A stretch of DNA of 64,000 nt from Gammaproteobacteria bacterium (GCA_028279365.1 JANQNX010000007.1:62001-126000), one strand, 5' to 3'. Positions 39,501 to 47,557 are shown, counted from the stretch's first letter. Notes: a model not told the origin generated them from the letters alone. Numbers and translations: made by a program.

Positions 39501-41635
39501 GTTTTGCCGCCGCGGGTTCGTATACTGATGGTATTGAAGCGGGTGTCATAGCCGGTTCAGCATTGGCCTCGCAAGGTATTGCCTTAAGTGGTGCGGGCGA
39601 CTTAACGGTGAATACGATTAATCTGGATGTGACCGTTGCCGCAGATAATAAAGTCTATGATGCAACGGATGTGGCAGTATTATCGCTCGGTACGGATAAT
39701 CGATTAGCAGGTGACATCCTAAGCATTGATGCCGGTACGTCAACGTTTGATGATAAGAATGTTGGCGTAGGTAAAACCGTAACCGTGGCAGGCGCAAGCT
39801 TAGCCGGTGTCGATGCCGGTAACTATAATTTGAACATTACGAATAGCGGCACCTTAACCGCTGACATTACCCAAGCTGACTTAAACGTTAACAATGCTGT
39901 TGCACAGGATAAAGTCTATGATCAAACCACAACGGCAACGATTACTGGCGCAGGTATTACGGCATTATTAACCGATACGGTTAATTTAACATTAGATAGC
40001 GCCAACTTTGATAATGAGAATGCCGCTACGAATAAAGCCGTGACAGCGAACTACAGTATTAGCGGTGCTGATGCTGCTAACTATAACTTGATACAACCCA
40101 CTGGTTTAACGGCGGATATCACGCAGCGCATCTTAAACGCGACCTTAACGGCTAATGATAAAACCTATGATACGACTATCGCTGCAACGGGCACCTTTGG
40201 TGACGATCGTCTTGCCGGTGATGTGTTAACGATTAACGGCACATCCAACTTCATTACTAAAGATGCGGGGACGAATAAAACCGTCACTGCTAACGGTTTG
40301 ACCTTAAGCGGTGCTGATGCGGGTAACTATGTATTGGCATCAACATCGGTGAATGATTTAGCTGATATCAATCGAGCCAACTTAACGGTAAGTGGTGTTA
40401 CTGCACAGGACAAAGTGTATGACACCACAACCGATGCAACGATAACGGGCGGTAGTATTACTGCACTAAGCGGTGATGTTATTTCACTCGTTGCGGGCGG
40501 CGCCAACTTTGTCGATAAAAATGTCGGCAACAATAAAACAGTTAATACCAACTTCACCTTAAGTGGTGCGGATGCGAATAACTATAACGTGGTTCAACCA
40601 ACAAGCTTAACGGCGAATATCACTGCAGCCGATTTAATTATTAACGGTGCGGTGGCACAGAACAAAGTGTATGACACCACGACGGCTGCGACTGTGACCG
40701 GTGCGAATGTGACAGCACTAGCGGGTGATGTGGTAACCCTGGGTGCAGCGAATGCGAACTTTGATAATAAGAATGTTGGAATTGGTAAAACTGTCACAAC
40801 CAACTTTACCTTAACAGGCACAGATGCGGCTAATTATAATGTTATCCAACCTACAACATTAACAGCTGACATTACTCAGGCTGACTTAATCGTTAACGGT
40901 GCGGTTGCTCAGAATAAAGTCTACGATGCGAATACAACGGCAACGATAACTGGTGCCAATGTCACAGGTTTGAATACAGATGATGTTTCGATTGCAGTAG
41001 CGAATGCAACTTTTGATAGCAAGGATGTCGGTACGGGTAAAACAGTCACCACCAACTTTGTGTTAGGCGGCATCGATGCAGCAAACTACAATGTGATTAA
41101 TCCAACAGGATTAACCGCCAACATCACTGCAGCGGCATTAAACGTGACTGCGAATAACGATAGTAAAGTTTTTGACGGCGTAGCTTATTCTGGTGGTAAC
41201 GGTGTCAGCTATGCCGGTTTTGTGGGTGGTGAAACTGAAACAGTCTTAGGTGGTGCACTTAACTTCGGTGGTTCTTCACAAGGTGCGGTGAACCCAGGTA
41301 GTTTTGTGATTACTCCGGGTGGACTTACCTCAAGTAACTACGATATTACGTTTGTTGATGGTGGTTTAACGATTAGTCCGGCTACGTCTGGCGCGGGTAG
41401 TGATGGAAATAACGATGGCCCCAATGGTACCTTCAATAGTTTTCTGGCTATTGTTAATGACGGTATCGCGAATCTGAATTCAGAAAGTAATACTTCTTAT
41501 GTCACTTTTAATTCTGCCACGCTTGCTAATGCGATATTTAATTTCCGTGTTGAGACGGGTAATGATGCCACTGATTTACCGTCGGCAACTTTTCTGGCTT
41601 GGGCTGCAAGCAGAAGTTTTCTGGAAGAAGAATAA
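30509..41635 (+). CDS. Giant two-partner secretion exoprotein (TpsA, filamentous haemagglutinin-like)
   Basis: This 3708-residue exoprotein has a signal peptide (cleavage near LQA/NP) and a TPS/haemagglutination-activity domain (about 28-270). The hallmark LINPNGIVVGADANINTQSF lies near residue 110. The rest is a long beta-helix-like array. Three Gly-Asp/Asn-rich blocks (about 395-688, 1451-1691 and 1951-2151) alternate with six copies of a 60-residue ITANASNGxGGIFL module. Seven YDG/MBG-type repeats follow (about 3040-3628), then a short tail ending in SFLEEE. It should be exported by Sec and then by TpsB, encoded 27 bp downstream, for adhesion or biofilm. The two-component pair is divergent. 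Cargo activity is not recognisable. Confidence 0.92.
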   Translation: MLDNRIIKGRLAILLATAAMTFSSGLQANPTGEHVVAGQAGFERVGSNLIITQGTQRVIINWQDFSNASGDLTKFIQPNSSAAALNRVVSGNMSSLLGDLEANGHIYLINPNGIVVGADANINTQSFIASTLDVADADFMNGGDLNFVGDSQHSIENLGKINGGEGDVFLIAKHVDNQGEIKAEGHVGLAGGNDVLLKASGDDRIGVRVTNQDGRIDQTGFVEATKIELRTAGNNPYALAINHEGVTRATSAVNNAGRIILFAEGGTTKADGTLDASAPVSGDGGFIETSGTHVEIANTIQVDTSSANGKTGTWLIDPEEIEINSTSTIGGASLVTTGSVEGNLNTTNVTITSNNSLAGNGNVTVNESINSASANSLTLNAGTGGSVIVNQSIGIGGDITLNAGDSADGADGSNATISPTVLSATNGADGTSGGNVFVNAALSSASGSVNLNAGDGGDGGDGGDGTNAGIGPINAGASAGDGGEGGSIFINADISAGAAVNLIAGAGGRGGNGGDGESNLAAGSVGSNAGDGGNGGNGGNVTIASEITAATNLFALAGAANTGGRGGDAQSTTNPTVFGSVGDGGNGGLGGSIIINTPTLNAATGHFQAGNSGIAGNAGNGVGSANFNGGDGGNGGGAGTVAINQALQLNGAGTHSFITAGGRSGGAGTAGGGTGTNGSNGSLGFNGDINLNQSITTNGNLTINSGGNISGASQLTANDISLIVNNVNAEIGSLAQAINTNASGIITASASNGNGGIFLNNTGGTLNIDSLNAGSGAFGLSASTINLNNGITSYGAASTLTGNTHIGGDFNMMADITANGDLILNNGILNVNANTLDVNRDLVLNAGTLNATGDIFVARNWNSSAGVSTNLASSGARVIFDGSSAQTVTQSGVALGNVIVNNTSAAIPVVTWTDAMALQGDLTVTDGAVQLDTGGSVAGDVTLAQSVDVTGTLDVGGDLDLSPGGNIAGSVRFNGTGAQALDSNVETFSRIEVDKASGVLSLTTSGLTANNLILTDGALNTQGLTLSVPGTMSFNGGSLALSTGVADINGAVTSTGGSIEHTGGTLAFGGGSVNLAAVDYNGSGTASTVFDGGTQTLTTGANTTFRNLTIDTLTHVSQSGSGLDVDGDLIVGSRGSLTTGTATAHVQGNTRVDLLGALTVTGTGINIGGDLTLDGSDLNHDGQTVTVNGDVSGDGGQINSGTGTLRISGSTADFSEIDLFQSATGSLELVGFNSFNSVNTLIMGDTSVYNYNIGNLRIEGDRTWRTIDELNTVQGDLTVASGATLFTERIVDLTITGFSQIDGELILSMPSRNAFYRANGGLALGAGARLLSNTGTNLDVNVAGDLTINNAATLFVNTAATLDLNVAGAFTTGSAALTLGGTTISINTTEAGSNTIAGDRNIHIGSGGISGTATNLTINSADDVIIDGAVSVQSLTAAAGVGKDGVGLGVVGERGGDITINQSITSSVGNIQLTSGDGGRGASAPAGGGGLGAAGANGGNINLNATLNAAQDILLSAGNGARGGTGGITTQGGVGGVGGDVNINLALNSGRDILINAGEGGIGGQGGQGAGESFLSSGGMGDTGGNGGNVIVNAMLDAVRDIQLTTGDGGQGGQGGQGSFGPSISNEGVGGNGGNGGVGGNLTLNAALDAGQDIVLTAGNAGLGGAAGTGDPNGLAGTAGSNGELNGNQIDATANGSIAIDGLINPDAGSNVSLLAGTATGQTLTFTTPQDFNLTGAGSLSLQGFGFSSANNYSTVDGDININSGDGALDLTGTVTATNGDVTLSSGGDLSASQILTANNINLNAMGSNAAIGASGNEIQINTTGIITANASNGSGSIFLKSAGDLNISSLNLNAGTGDAELTAEQGSLNIGAVNVTAANNVTLTTTERGTKFGLLQRPSGDVVIPETNQAITDIANITIGSGGIQAVNSNLVINSADNVSITGNTDVTSATITAGDGVHGVMGVDLSDNFNNRSATDGTDGEQGGSVTIEGAINASGSLLITAGAGGNGGNGGNSTGCSVVNCVERGGDAGTAADAGNLLINGNLTSSSGSITLTVGTAGSGGFEGTSGLSVGRSTDAAAAGNLVLNGSLAAAGDVVLNGGDGGDSSLMGTDAGQITQNATINSSGGNVTVNLGSGGLQDGVAGQYEDGVLNGSQIDITASTGSVAINGEVDAGSNDVNLNGNTGITVTELITANNINLTAAGMDAAIGSTGAGAIQANASGIITANASNGIGGIFLSQQGDFDISNLVLDTDTGSAELTAVNGNLTSGASTFNFNGANLSLIASDTTAADNNTPAGITIGTGGLNSNGGDVTLRAADDVLLNGQINAGNGNVMITADDDSLDTFADTDGSILDVAGLDNNVDIIANELTLNATEQIGGLFTSVLGEELVVDNALNLQVSKLTASASANHISVTEVDDISLGNIESNGNDRITVLSAGGDIERASGKIDANGLYLNTTGLNSSIGGSVALQIDSSIGIDSHIYVEIDASNGTGNVRLDFVDVLNEGSIINAGTGNVDLITNSRIGDSINPVNVTAATLNVNTSRPRGINLSTNVDHLVANLNNASLTVVEADDIDLGNIFAGTGEFTFETLAGSITQTSGVILAHNVALTAQGLDASIGTESAAVKLGGTQNFTSAIADNGSGGVYIDNLNASSNRLDLRAGTGDVVFQNASSFFNNTESRITGNNVTLANINAAVDTSNFAAFNVGTLNLNNIGGDVTINEADGLALGTIDIAANNFTLSSGGSISSDSSAITANNLSLTTTGTDAAIGAADDAINTTLSGNLTANATNGTGGVFVSDSGSLNVANVNAGSGDVVLQAATDLVLEAGSAVTTSAAGNIVLAAGNDFHNDSGGNAPLNLGTGRFVVYSERPDDNRNDIAGDANAIAHDFVQYNTTFNPNDPIPASLPANNGFIYSVQPVLTGVAVIVNNQTINYGETISSILNTDFTVTGGAGASYEVGGMAINAADFELSDPTGVTINGSDVELNLANTVAISNAGFAAAGSYTDGIEAGVIAGSALASQGIALSGAGDLTVNTINLDVTVAADNKVYDATDVAVLSLGTDNRLAGDILSIDAGTSTFDDKNVGVGKTVTVAGASLAGVDAGNYNLNITNSGTLTADITQADLNVNNAVAQDKVYDQTTTATITGAGITALLTDTVNLTLDSANFDNENAATNKAVTANYSISGADAANYNLIQPTGLTADITQRILNATLTANDKTYDTTIAATGTFGDDRLAGDVLTINGTSNFITKDAGTNKTVTANGLTLSGADAGNYVLASTSVNDLADINRANLTVSGVTAQDKVYDTTTDATITGGSITALSGDVISLVAGGANFVDKNVGNNKTVNTNFTLSGADANNYNVVQPTSLTANITAADLIINGAVAQNKVYDTTTAATVTGANVTALAGDVVTLGAANANFDNKNVGIGKTVTTNFTLTGTDAANYNVIQPTTLTADITQADLIVNGAVAQNKVYDANTTATITGANVTGLNTDDVSIAVANATFDSKDVGTGKTVTTNFVLGGIDAANYNVINPTGLTANITAAALNVTANNDSKVFDGVAYSGGNGVSYAGFVGGETETVLGGALNFGGSSQGAVNPGSFVITPGGLTSSNYDITFVDGGLTISPATSGAGSDGNNDGPNGTFNSFLAIVNDGIANLNSESNTSYVTFNSATLANAIFNFRVETGNDATDLPSATFLAWAASRSFLEEE
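31690..32570 (+). repeat. Gly-Asp/Asn-rich repeat block 1 within tpsA
   Basis: The segment encodes tandem GGNGGDGG-type residues in short units, using GGN codons, between turns of the beta-helix. Two related blocks occur at about 34860-35580 and 36360-36960. The antisense strand reads as Pro-rich open frames, which are artefacts of this composition. Confidence 0.75.
34860..35580 (+). repeat. Gly-rich repeat block 2 within tpsA
   Basis: This second Gly-rich block repeats units such as GGDVNINLALNSGRDILINA and GGNVIVNAMLDAVRDIQLTT, each followed by a GGxGGQGG stretch. It is a protein-coding repeat rather than a mobile or CRISPR repeat. Confidence 0.7.
36360..36960 (+). repeat. Gly-rich repeat block 3 within tpsA
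   Basis: This third block encodes GGSVTIEGAINASGSLLITA-type strands followed by GGNGGNGG. It is shorter and more diverged than blocks 1 and 2 and contains two cysteines (GCSVVNCVERGG), which are otherwise rare in the protein. Confidence 0.65.
39650..41390 (+). repeat. YDG/MBG-type tandem repeats near the TpsA C-terminus
   Basis: Seven units of about 250 bp start with a KVYD/KTYD/KVFD motif, at about 39650, 39910, 40160, 40412, 40664, 40916 and 41164. Each unit continues with TTTATITGAxVTAL, then FDNKNVGxGKTVT and a closing GADAxNYNVxxPTxLTADIT. The seventh is degenerate. The pattern matches the YDG/MBG repeats common in gammaproteobacterial adhesins. Confidence 0.85.
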
Positions 41636-41662
41636 TTTACTAATCACAGGACGTTATTAAAC

Positions 41663-43411
41663 GTGAAGTCTGAGCTAAGCCACTTTTATTATGGTTTATT
41701 TTTATCATTGTTATTCATCGGTTCGGTATCGGCCGGTTCGCCTGATATAGAACGTATTGCGCCGAAAGAGGTGCCTGCTGGTGAAGCTGGTGAATTGATT
41801 CAGGATGACTTGCCTGACGTTACGCCCTCGCCGGATCGTGAGGCCGTGTTAGTGGATGCCTTAAAAGGGATCGTATTTATTGATGCCGTGAGTAAACTCG
41901 ACCCAAGTGGTCGAGCTGTTACAGCAGGCGTTGTGATTGATGGTGACTTGGAAATTGCTGATGTCACAGTATTCCAGGATTTTTTTAATGAGTTTCTTAA
42001 TCAGCCTATTACATTAAATCTACTCGATCAGATTACTAATACAGCGGTTAGGTATTACCGTACTCACGATAGACCAGTTGTCGATGTATTGGCGCCAGAA
42101 GGACAAGATATTACTGATGGGGTGCTGCAGATCCTGGTTATTTTAGGTAAGCGCGGTGATGTTATCGTTGAGGGTGCAAAGTACTTTTCCGAAGAGAAAC
42201 TCGCCTCCAACATTCGTTTGAAGACCAACGAAACGATCACGCAAGGCGAACTGGAAGAAGACATCGCCTGGATGAACAATAATCCGTTTCGCACGGTGAA
42301 TGTACTGTTTGAACGCGGTGATGAATTTAGTGAAACGGATGTGGTATTGGATGTGGATGATCGGCTTCCGTTTCGTGTTTATGGTGGTGTTGAGGATAGC
42401 GGTGTTGAATTAACCGGTTTGCGTCGTTGGCTGGGTGGTTTTAACTGGGGCAACGTATTTGGCCTGGATCATCAACTCAATTATCAATTTACCTCAGCCT
42501 TCGATACCGGGGTATTAGGTGCACATAGCTTTAACTATGTCGCCCCCTTGCCATGGCGACACACGGCAACTCTATTTGGCGCCTATGTAAAATCCGACCC
42601 GGATGCGACGACGGCCGGTTTTAATCTTGAAGGTGAAAACTTTCAACTTGGGTTTCGTTATAACCTGCCTTTAACAAAGTATAAGAAGCTTAATCATTCG
42701 CTGGATTTTGGGTACGACTTTAAGCGAAGTAATAACAACCTGGAGTTTGGAGGCTTAAATGTCTTCAACACGTTTACCAATATCTCGCAGTTTTCCTTAG
42801 CTTATAACGGTAGCGTTTCTGATAAATATGGTGTCACCAGTTTTGGTAGCACTGTTTATATCAGTCCCGGAGACATGATGGGTGATAATCGCGATGTCGA
42901 GTTCAATGCCTCGCGTGCATTGGCGTCGGCTGATTATACCTATGGTCGCTTTAGTCTGAATCGTGTGACACGATTGCCTAAAGACTTTAGCTGGATTGCT
43001 GAATTACAGTTTCAAGTCTCGAATAAGAATTTATTAGGTAGTGAGCAGTTTGGCATTGGTGGCTATCAAACCGTGCGCGGTTTTGATGCGTTTGATGCGG
43101 TTGCCGATGAAGGCGTGTTAATTCGAAATGAAATCCGTTCGCCAGCGTTGAACCTGCTAACGCATCTGAACGTTAACGATGTGCAGGATGATTTACAGTT
43201 ACTGTGGTTTCTTGATTATGGCTCGGTCAAAAATGTCGATTTGCTGGCGGGAGAGGGTGGCACCGATTTAATGTCGACCGGTGTCGGTTTGCGTTATTCT
43301 GTTGCTACCTATTTAACCTTACGTGCAGATTACGGTTGGCAGTTAAAACAGCTTGTTGCGAATGATGACAAGGATAGCCGTTTACATGTCGGCTTTACAT
43401 TAGCCTATTAA
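41663..43411 (+). CDS. Two-partner secretion outer-membrane transporter (TpsB, FhaC/ShlB/HecB family)
   Basis: This 582-residue protein has a signal peptide (cleavage near VSA/GS), two POTRA domains (about 80-230) and a C-terminal 16-stranded beta-barrel. The barrel lid signature is GGYQTVRGFDAF (VRGF, a VRGY variant) near residue 470, and the last residue is tyrosine (HVGFTLAY). It should form the pore that exports the adjacent TpsA, recognising its TPS domain. The gene uses a GTG start preceded by CACAGGA, 27 bp after tpsA, so the two genes form one operon. Confidence 0.93.
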   Translation: MKSELSHFYYGLFLSLLFIGSVSAGSPDIERIAPKEVPAGEAGELIQDDLPDVTPSPDREAVLVDALKGIVFIDAVSKLDPSGRAVTAGVVIDGDLEIADVTVFQDFFNEFLNQPITLNLLDQITNTAVRYYRTHDRPVVDVLAPEGQDITDGVLQILVILGKRGDVIVEGAKYFSEEKLASNIRLKTNETITQGELEEDIAWMNNNPFRTVNVLFERGDEFSETDVVLDVDDRLPFRVYGGVEDSGVELTGLRRWLGGFNWGNVFGLDHQLNYQFTSAFDTGVLGAHSFNYVAPLPWRHTATLFGAYVKSDPDATTAGFNLEGENFQLGFRYNLPLTKYKKLNHSLDFGYDFKRSNNNLEFGGLNVFNTFTNISQFSLAYNGSVSDKYGVTSFGSTVYISPGDMMGDNRDVEFNASRALASADYTYGRFSLNRVTRLPKDFSWIAELQFQVSNKNLLGSEQFGIGGYQTVRGFDAFDAVADEGVLIRNEIRSPALNLLTHLNVNDVQDDLQLLWFLDYGSVKNVDLLAGEGGTDLMSTGVGLRYSVATYLTLRADYGWQLKQLVANDDKDSRLHVGFTLAY

Positions 43412-43512
43412 ATTCCGGTTTATTTGTTTTAGCATCAATTGCCTGTGTCTGACACAAATTAAAGTAATTTGTTGAAATGCCGCTATCCTATTTATTTATG
43501 GGAGAACCGAGA

Positions 43513-45186
43513 ATGGAAACCAGGTTGATAGTTGTAACCACTCTGCTGTCCTCAGCAATTTCAATTATTATTGGGCTGGCAATTCGCCCTCTAGCCGCTG
43601 TCGAATCAGTTTCTTTTTTGTACGTCGTAGCAAGTTGTGCAGCTGCTGTTTTAGTCACTATGATTAGTGTCTTTATCGTGTATAAACATGCCTTGAAAAA
43701 AAATACTGATTTTTTGAATTCCGATCTCGACCTTCAGTTTAAATTTAAACCTGTTGATGAACGGGATGTATCCCATAATGAATTAATAGGAACAGTAAAA
43801 CATAAAATCTCTCAAGAGATAGGCCAGTATAAAAAGTTGGCCAAGCGAACGATGAACACTATCGATAACGTTGCAATTGGCTCAGCTGAGATTTCCTTTT
43901 TCATGGATCAGCTAAAAGCGACGATTAATAATAATATTAGTCATGCTACGCAGATTAGTGTTGCGACTGAGGAGATAACGCAAACTACCAACGTTATTTC
44001 CGACTCAGCAAACAGTGTGTCGGAAATTGTTAGTGACGCCAGGCAGCATAGTGATGAAGGCTTGACTGAAATTGAGCGTCTTAATAATCAAACCATCGAT
44101 TTTAAAAATAAGGTCAGTGTTGCTACAAACCATGCAAGGACGCTGAATGAATTGTCTAATCGAATACAAAATATCACCGAAGTAATTAATGACGTTGCTG
44201 ATCAAACCAATTTGCTTGCATTGAATGCGGCCATTGAAGCAGCCAGAGCCGGTGAGCATGGTCGAGGTTTTGCTGTTGTGTCGGATGAAGTCAGAACCCT
44301 GGCAAATAAAACCACCTCGGCTACCAGTGAAATAGGTGGCATGTTAAATGAAGTGAAACAGCAAACCGAGCAGTCTCTGGGAACCATGACCAGTCTTGAA
44401 GATGGTGTTGATACAATGGTCTCAATCTCGGATAAAGCAAAAGACACCTTTCTAACAATTAATGAAATTACAAAACAGACAGAATCAAAAATCTTTGAGA
44501 TAAACAGTGCGTTAAAAGAACATGTGACTTCGTCAACTGAAATTGCTTCGTCTGTCGTTGATATATCAAAGCAAATGCAAGAGACCAGTGTCCGCGTAGG
44601 CCAGATATCGGAAGAGGCATTCAAGTTATCCGAAACCGGCGAGAAAATGGGAACTTACTTTGAAGATTATCAACTTGATACCAGACATGAAAAGCTCAGA
44701 GATATCGCAGTTGAAAGAGCGGCAATGGTAGCTGAGTTATTTGAAAAAGATATTAATAGTGGAAAGCTAACCGAAGCTGACTTGTTTGACAGGAATTATG
44801 TATATATTGAAGGTACAAACCCGAGGAAATATAAAACCCGTTATGATGAATACACGGATAGGGAGTTACCCGCTATTCAGGAACCTGTGCTGGATTTATC
44901 AGAGGATATTATTTTTGCCGGTGCGGTAGACATCAATGGTTATTTCCCGACACATAACAAGCAATATTCTCAGCCTTTAACTGGTGATTATGAAACGGAT
45001 CTTGGTAATAGCCGGACAAAAAGAATCTTTGATGATCGCACTGGCTCAAGATGTGGGAGTAATACCCAACCTTATTTGTTACAAACCTATAAACGCGATA
45101 CGGGACAGATTGTGCATGACATATCTGCACCAATCTATATCAAAGGTAAGCATTGGGGCGGTTTTCGAATAGGCTATAAATCATAA
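43513..45186 (+). CDS. Methyl-accepting chemotaxis protein with C-terminal sensor domain
   Basis: I place the start at the ATG at 43513 (557 residues), preceded by GGAG. The frame is open from 43477 but those 12 residues lack a clear ribosome site. Two N-terminal membrane segments (about 3-25 and 30-55) have almost no periplasmic loop between them. The signalling core is [21 protein letters not shown] followed by [10 protein letters not shown]. After it, a C-terminal domain of about 150 residues with [20 protein letters not shown] and RTGSRCGS resembles the Cache/PAS-like sensor found at the end of similar receptors. Sensing is therefore likely cytoplasmic. No chemotaxis genes are adjacent; coupling to a remote array is assumed. 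Confidence 0.9.
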   Translation: METRLIVVTTLLSSAISIIIGLAIRPLAAVESVSFLYVVASCAAAVLVTMISVFIVYKHALKKNTDFLNSDLDLQFKFKPVDERDVSHNELIGTVKHKISQEIGQYKKLAKRTMNTIDNVAIGSAEISFFMDQLKATINNNISHATQISVATEEITQTTNVISDSANSVSEIVSDARQHSDEGLTEIERLNNQTIDFKNKVSVATNHARTLNELSNRIQNITEVINDVADQTNLLALNAAIEAARAGEHGRGFAVVSDEVRTLANKTTSATSEIGGMLNEVKQQTEQSLGTMTSLEDGVDTMVSISDKAKDTFLTINEITKQTESKIFEINSALKEHVTSSTEIASSVVDISKQMQETSVRVGQISEEAFKLSETGEKMGTYFEDYQLDTRHEKLRDIAVERAAMVAELFEKDINSGKLTEADLFDRNYVYIEGTNPRKYKTRYDEYTDRELPAIQEPVLDLSEDIIFAGAVDINGYFPTHNKQYSQPLTGDYETDLGNSRTKRIFDDRTGSRCGSNTQPYLLQTYKRDTGQIVHDISAPIYIKGKHWGGFRIGYKS

Positions 45187-45244
45187 ATAACCTTTGCCTA
45201 AAAGTTTTAAGCAGGATAACTCCAGTATCATTTGCGATTATTAG

Positions 45245-45664
45245 TTAGTATGCGATAGATATCTGTTGCGCTTTGTGTCGCACTTTATTGATCACCGATG
45301 TGATCGATGGAAACACATTTTTTGTATGTGTTTTCCTCGATGCCTTTACCCATGCGAAAGGAATGAGTTTTTTCTCATCAACTTGATCTTTCAGCATCGC
45401 TGCAAGATTCGGAATTAACATCACAAACGCATCAACAGACTCATCGACATTTTTCTCTAGTTTGAATAAAGGGGACCAAAACAGCACCAGGTTTTTCTCA
45501 ACGCTGCGGTTTTTGAATGGCTTGTCCAGCTTTAACAGATAAAATCCGGCTGAACCATTCGTATTATAAAAATGTTTTATAATCGTACCGCTGACTGACA
45601 TTCGCTCTGATTCATCAGGATCGAATTTGTTCAACTCGATCTTTTCTCCTATTAGCTCTCTCAT
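45245..45664 (-). CDS. Hypothetical protein
   Basis: This 139-residue soluble protein is not recognised. It is rich in Lys and beta-type residues in the first half (SGTIIKHFYNTNGSAGFYLL) and ends in a basic helix (INKVRHKAQQISIAY). It has no signal peptide. AGGT lies 7 nt before the ATG. It is transcribed toward the chemotaxis receptor and is separated from the phosphate transporter gene by 114 bp. Confidence 0.6.
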   Translation of the reverse strand: MRELIGEKIELNKFDPDESERMSVSGTIIKHFYNTNGSAGFYLLKLDKPFKNRSVEKNLVLFWSPLFKLEKNVDESVDAFVMLIPNLAAMLKDQVDEKKLIPFAWVKASRKTHTKNVFPSITSVINKVRHKAQQISIAY

Positions 45665-45778
45665 ATTGTTACCTAAAAGGTTAATTAAATTTATTAATAC
45701 ATGAGATAAGCCTTAAGCATGATTGTTTCGGCTACATCAGCAAACTGTGATGCAGTTCAATAAAGAAAGCAGATAAAC

Positions 45779-46897
45779 CTAACTGTCAAATAGCCAATAA
45801 AATAAGCCACTTGATAATGCGGCGACGGGTAGGGTTGAAACCCATGAAAGTATGATTTGTGTTACCACTTGTTTATCTGCCTTAGCGGTAATCAAACCAA
45901 TACCAAACAATGAGCCTACAGAACAATGCGTGGTGGAAACCGGTACGCCCAAACGGCTGGCAAAGATAACCATAAAGCCGGTCACAATATTTGCTGCAAA
46001 GCCTTGCCCGTGACTCATGGGTGTAATTTTTTTACCCATGGTTTCCGCAATGCGTTTGGCATTAAGTAAACCACCTGCTGCCATTCCCACGGCAACGGCT
46101 ATCATGCCAAGTTTGATTGATAAACCTTGAATTGCGATCAGTAGCGCAACAATCTTGGGTGTGTCGTTCAATCCTCGGGCAAAGCTGACGATTCCGGCAC
46201 TGATATAGTGTCCAATGTCTAACAGTTTTTGCAGGTTGATACCGAAAAAGTTTCCGGTGTAATGTAACTGGCAATTACTCTGAGTATCAATGTTGGCGTC
46301 GATTGATTTTTGGATGCTCATTGCTTGTTCTGTTGGTAAGTGTGATACCGGAACAAAGTCCTGCGTTTCTCCAATACAGGCGCACCATTCTTTTGTTATA
46401 CCAAGATAATTTCTTAATGAACGAAACCCCCAATACACGGCATACGCCAGAATGACGGCGATAAAGGGACTAACTAATAATGGAATAAAAAACGTTTTAC
46501 CCAGGTGTCCGAAATTGACTTGTGAACCGACTGCCATAAAACCGCTGCCAACCAGACCGCCCACCAGTGCATGCGTGGTTGATATAGGTAGGCCTCTTAT
46601 TGCAGTGAGTATCACGGTCAGGCCCGCACCGGCCGCGACGGCGGCAAGAAAGATCGGGGAAGTAGTAATCTCAATCGGCACCAGGCCTTTGCCGGTAAAA
46701 TTCTTTAACAATTTTTCTGCAAGAAAGATCGAGCAGACAGAACCTGCAAAGGTGGTTGCTGTTGCCCATGTAATTGCGCGGCGGTAGTTAGTGGTGCCAC
46801 TACCAAACAAGGTTGCCACACCCTTGAAGTTATCGTTAGCGCCATTGGCATAGGCAAGAAAACAGGTAGTAATAAATAAGATGATTAATACAGACAT
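45779..46897 (-). CDS. pitA: Inorganic phosphate transporter, PiT family
   Basis: This 372-residue polytopic protein has both PiT signatures. The first is ANGANDNFKGVATLFGSG near the N-terminus and the second is FARGLNDTPKIVALL near residue 238. About ten hydrophobic segments surround a hydrophilic central loop (about 165-220). PiT proteins import phosphate as a metal-phosphate complex with protons or sodium. No PhoU-like partner is adjacent and the gene appears monocistronic. The gene symbol refers to the family, not to a proven orthologue; sulfate-type substrates are possible. Confidence 0.88.
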   Translation of the reverse strand: MSVLIILFITTCFLAYANGANDNFKGVATLFGSGTTNYRRAITWATATTFAGSVCSIFLAEKLLKNFTGKGLVPIEITTSPIFLAAVAAGAGLTVILTAIRGLPISTTHALVGGLVGSGFMAVGSQVNFGHLGKTFFIPLLVSPFIAVILAYAVYWGFRSLRNYLGITKEWCACIGETQDFVPVSHLPTEQAMSIQKSIDANIDTQSNCQLHYTGNFFGINLQKLLDIGHYISAGIVSFARGLNDTPKIVALLIAIQGLSIKLGMIAVAVGMAAGGLLNAKRIAETMGKKITPMSHGQGFAANIVTGFMVIFASRLGVPVSTTHCSVGSLFGIGLITAKADKQVVTQIILSWVSTLPVAALSSGLFYWLFDS

Positions 46898-46927
46898 TAT
46901 TATTATGTTTAATTTTAAGGCTTAGTG

Positions 46928-47485
46928 TTAAGCAGGTTCGGCTAATAGCTGTTTTATGGTTTTTTCGATTTGTATAGCCTGGCGATCACCTTCATGGGTT
47001 TCGCCGAAGAATACAGAACGCACGACGCCTTTCTTGTCGATTAAATAAAAGGTCGGCCAATATTTATTATGCATCGCGCGCCAGTAAGTAAAATCATTAT
47101 CAATCATGATCGGGTGATGCAGTTTGAATTCTTTGACTTTTGCCTCGATATTGCCGCGAACTTTTTCATGACTGAACTCGGGAGTATGCACACCAATGAC
47201 TTGCAGACCTTCTGCTTCAAGTCGCTTTTCCAAATCGTTCATCCATGGGAACGAGCGGTAACAGTTCCAACAGTCGAAGGTCCAGAAATCGAGTAACACA
47301 ACCTTGCCTTTCACGTCTTCTAACATTAACGGTTCGGAATTTATCCAGTCTTGCGCGTTGTTGTGATGAAACTCTGCGGCAGGAAACGGTTCCGTTAATG
47401 TTCCTGCAAAAGAGGGCGTTAGCATTTTAAGCGTCATGATCGTACCGATCATGACGATAAACAGATTCAGCGATATGCGTTTCAC
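46928..47485 (-). CDS. TlpA-like thioredoxin-fold protein
   Basis: This 185-residue protein has an N-terminal membrane segment or signal (about 7-28) and a TlpA/ResA-like thioredoxin domain with the redox pair CWNC (72-75) in LLDFWTFDCWNCYRSFPW. The cis-proline region and YWPTFYLIDKKGVVRSVFFGE are typical of the fold. It should act in the periplasm as a thiol-disulfide protein, perhaps in cytochrome maturation. It is divergent from the carbonic anhydrase gene with a 72-bp gap. Confidence 0.88.
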   Translation of the reverse strand: MKRISLNLFIVMIGTIMTLKMLTPSFAGTLTEPFPAAEFHHNNAQDWINSEPLMLEDVKGKVVLLDFWTFDCWNCYRSFPWMNDLEKRLEAEGLQVIGVHTPEFSHEKVRGNIEAKVKEFKLHHPIMIDNDFTYWRAMHNKYWPTFYLIDKKGVVRSVFFGETHEGDRQAIQIEKTIKQLLAEPA

Positions 47486-47557
47486 GGGTCAAACCTTTTT
47501 AATACAATTCTGCCTACGACAGTGATAATCTTTTCTTGTTCAATACAGAGACAAAAA

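Noticed and set aside
39650-41390. Possible CRISPR array
   Set aside because: The repeats are about 250 bp, in frame and protein-coding, with no short repeat-spacer pattern and no cas genes.
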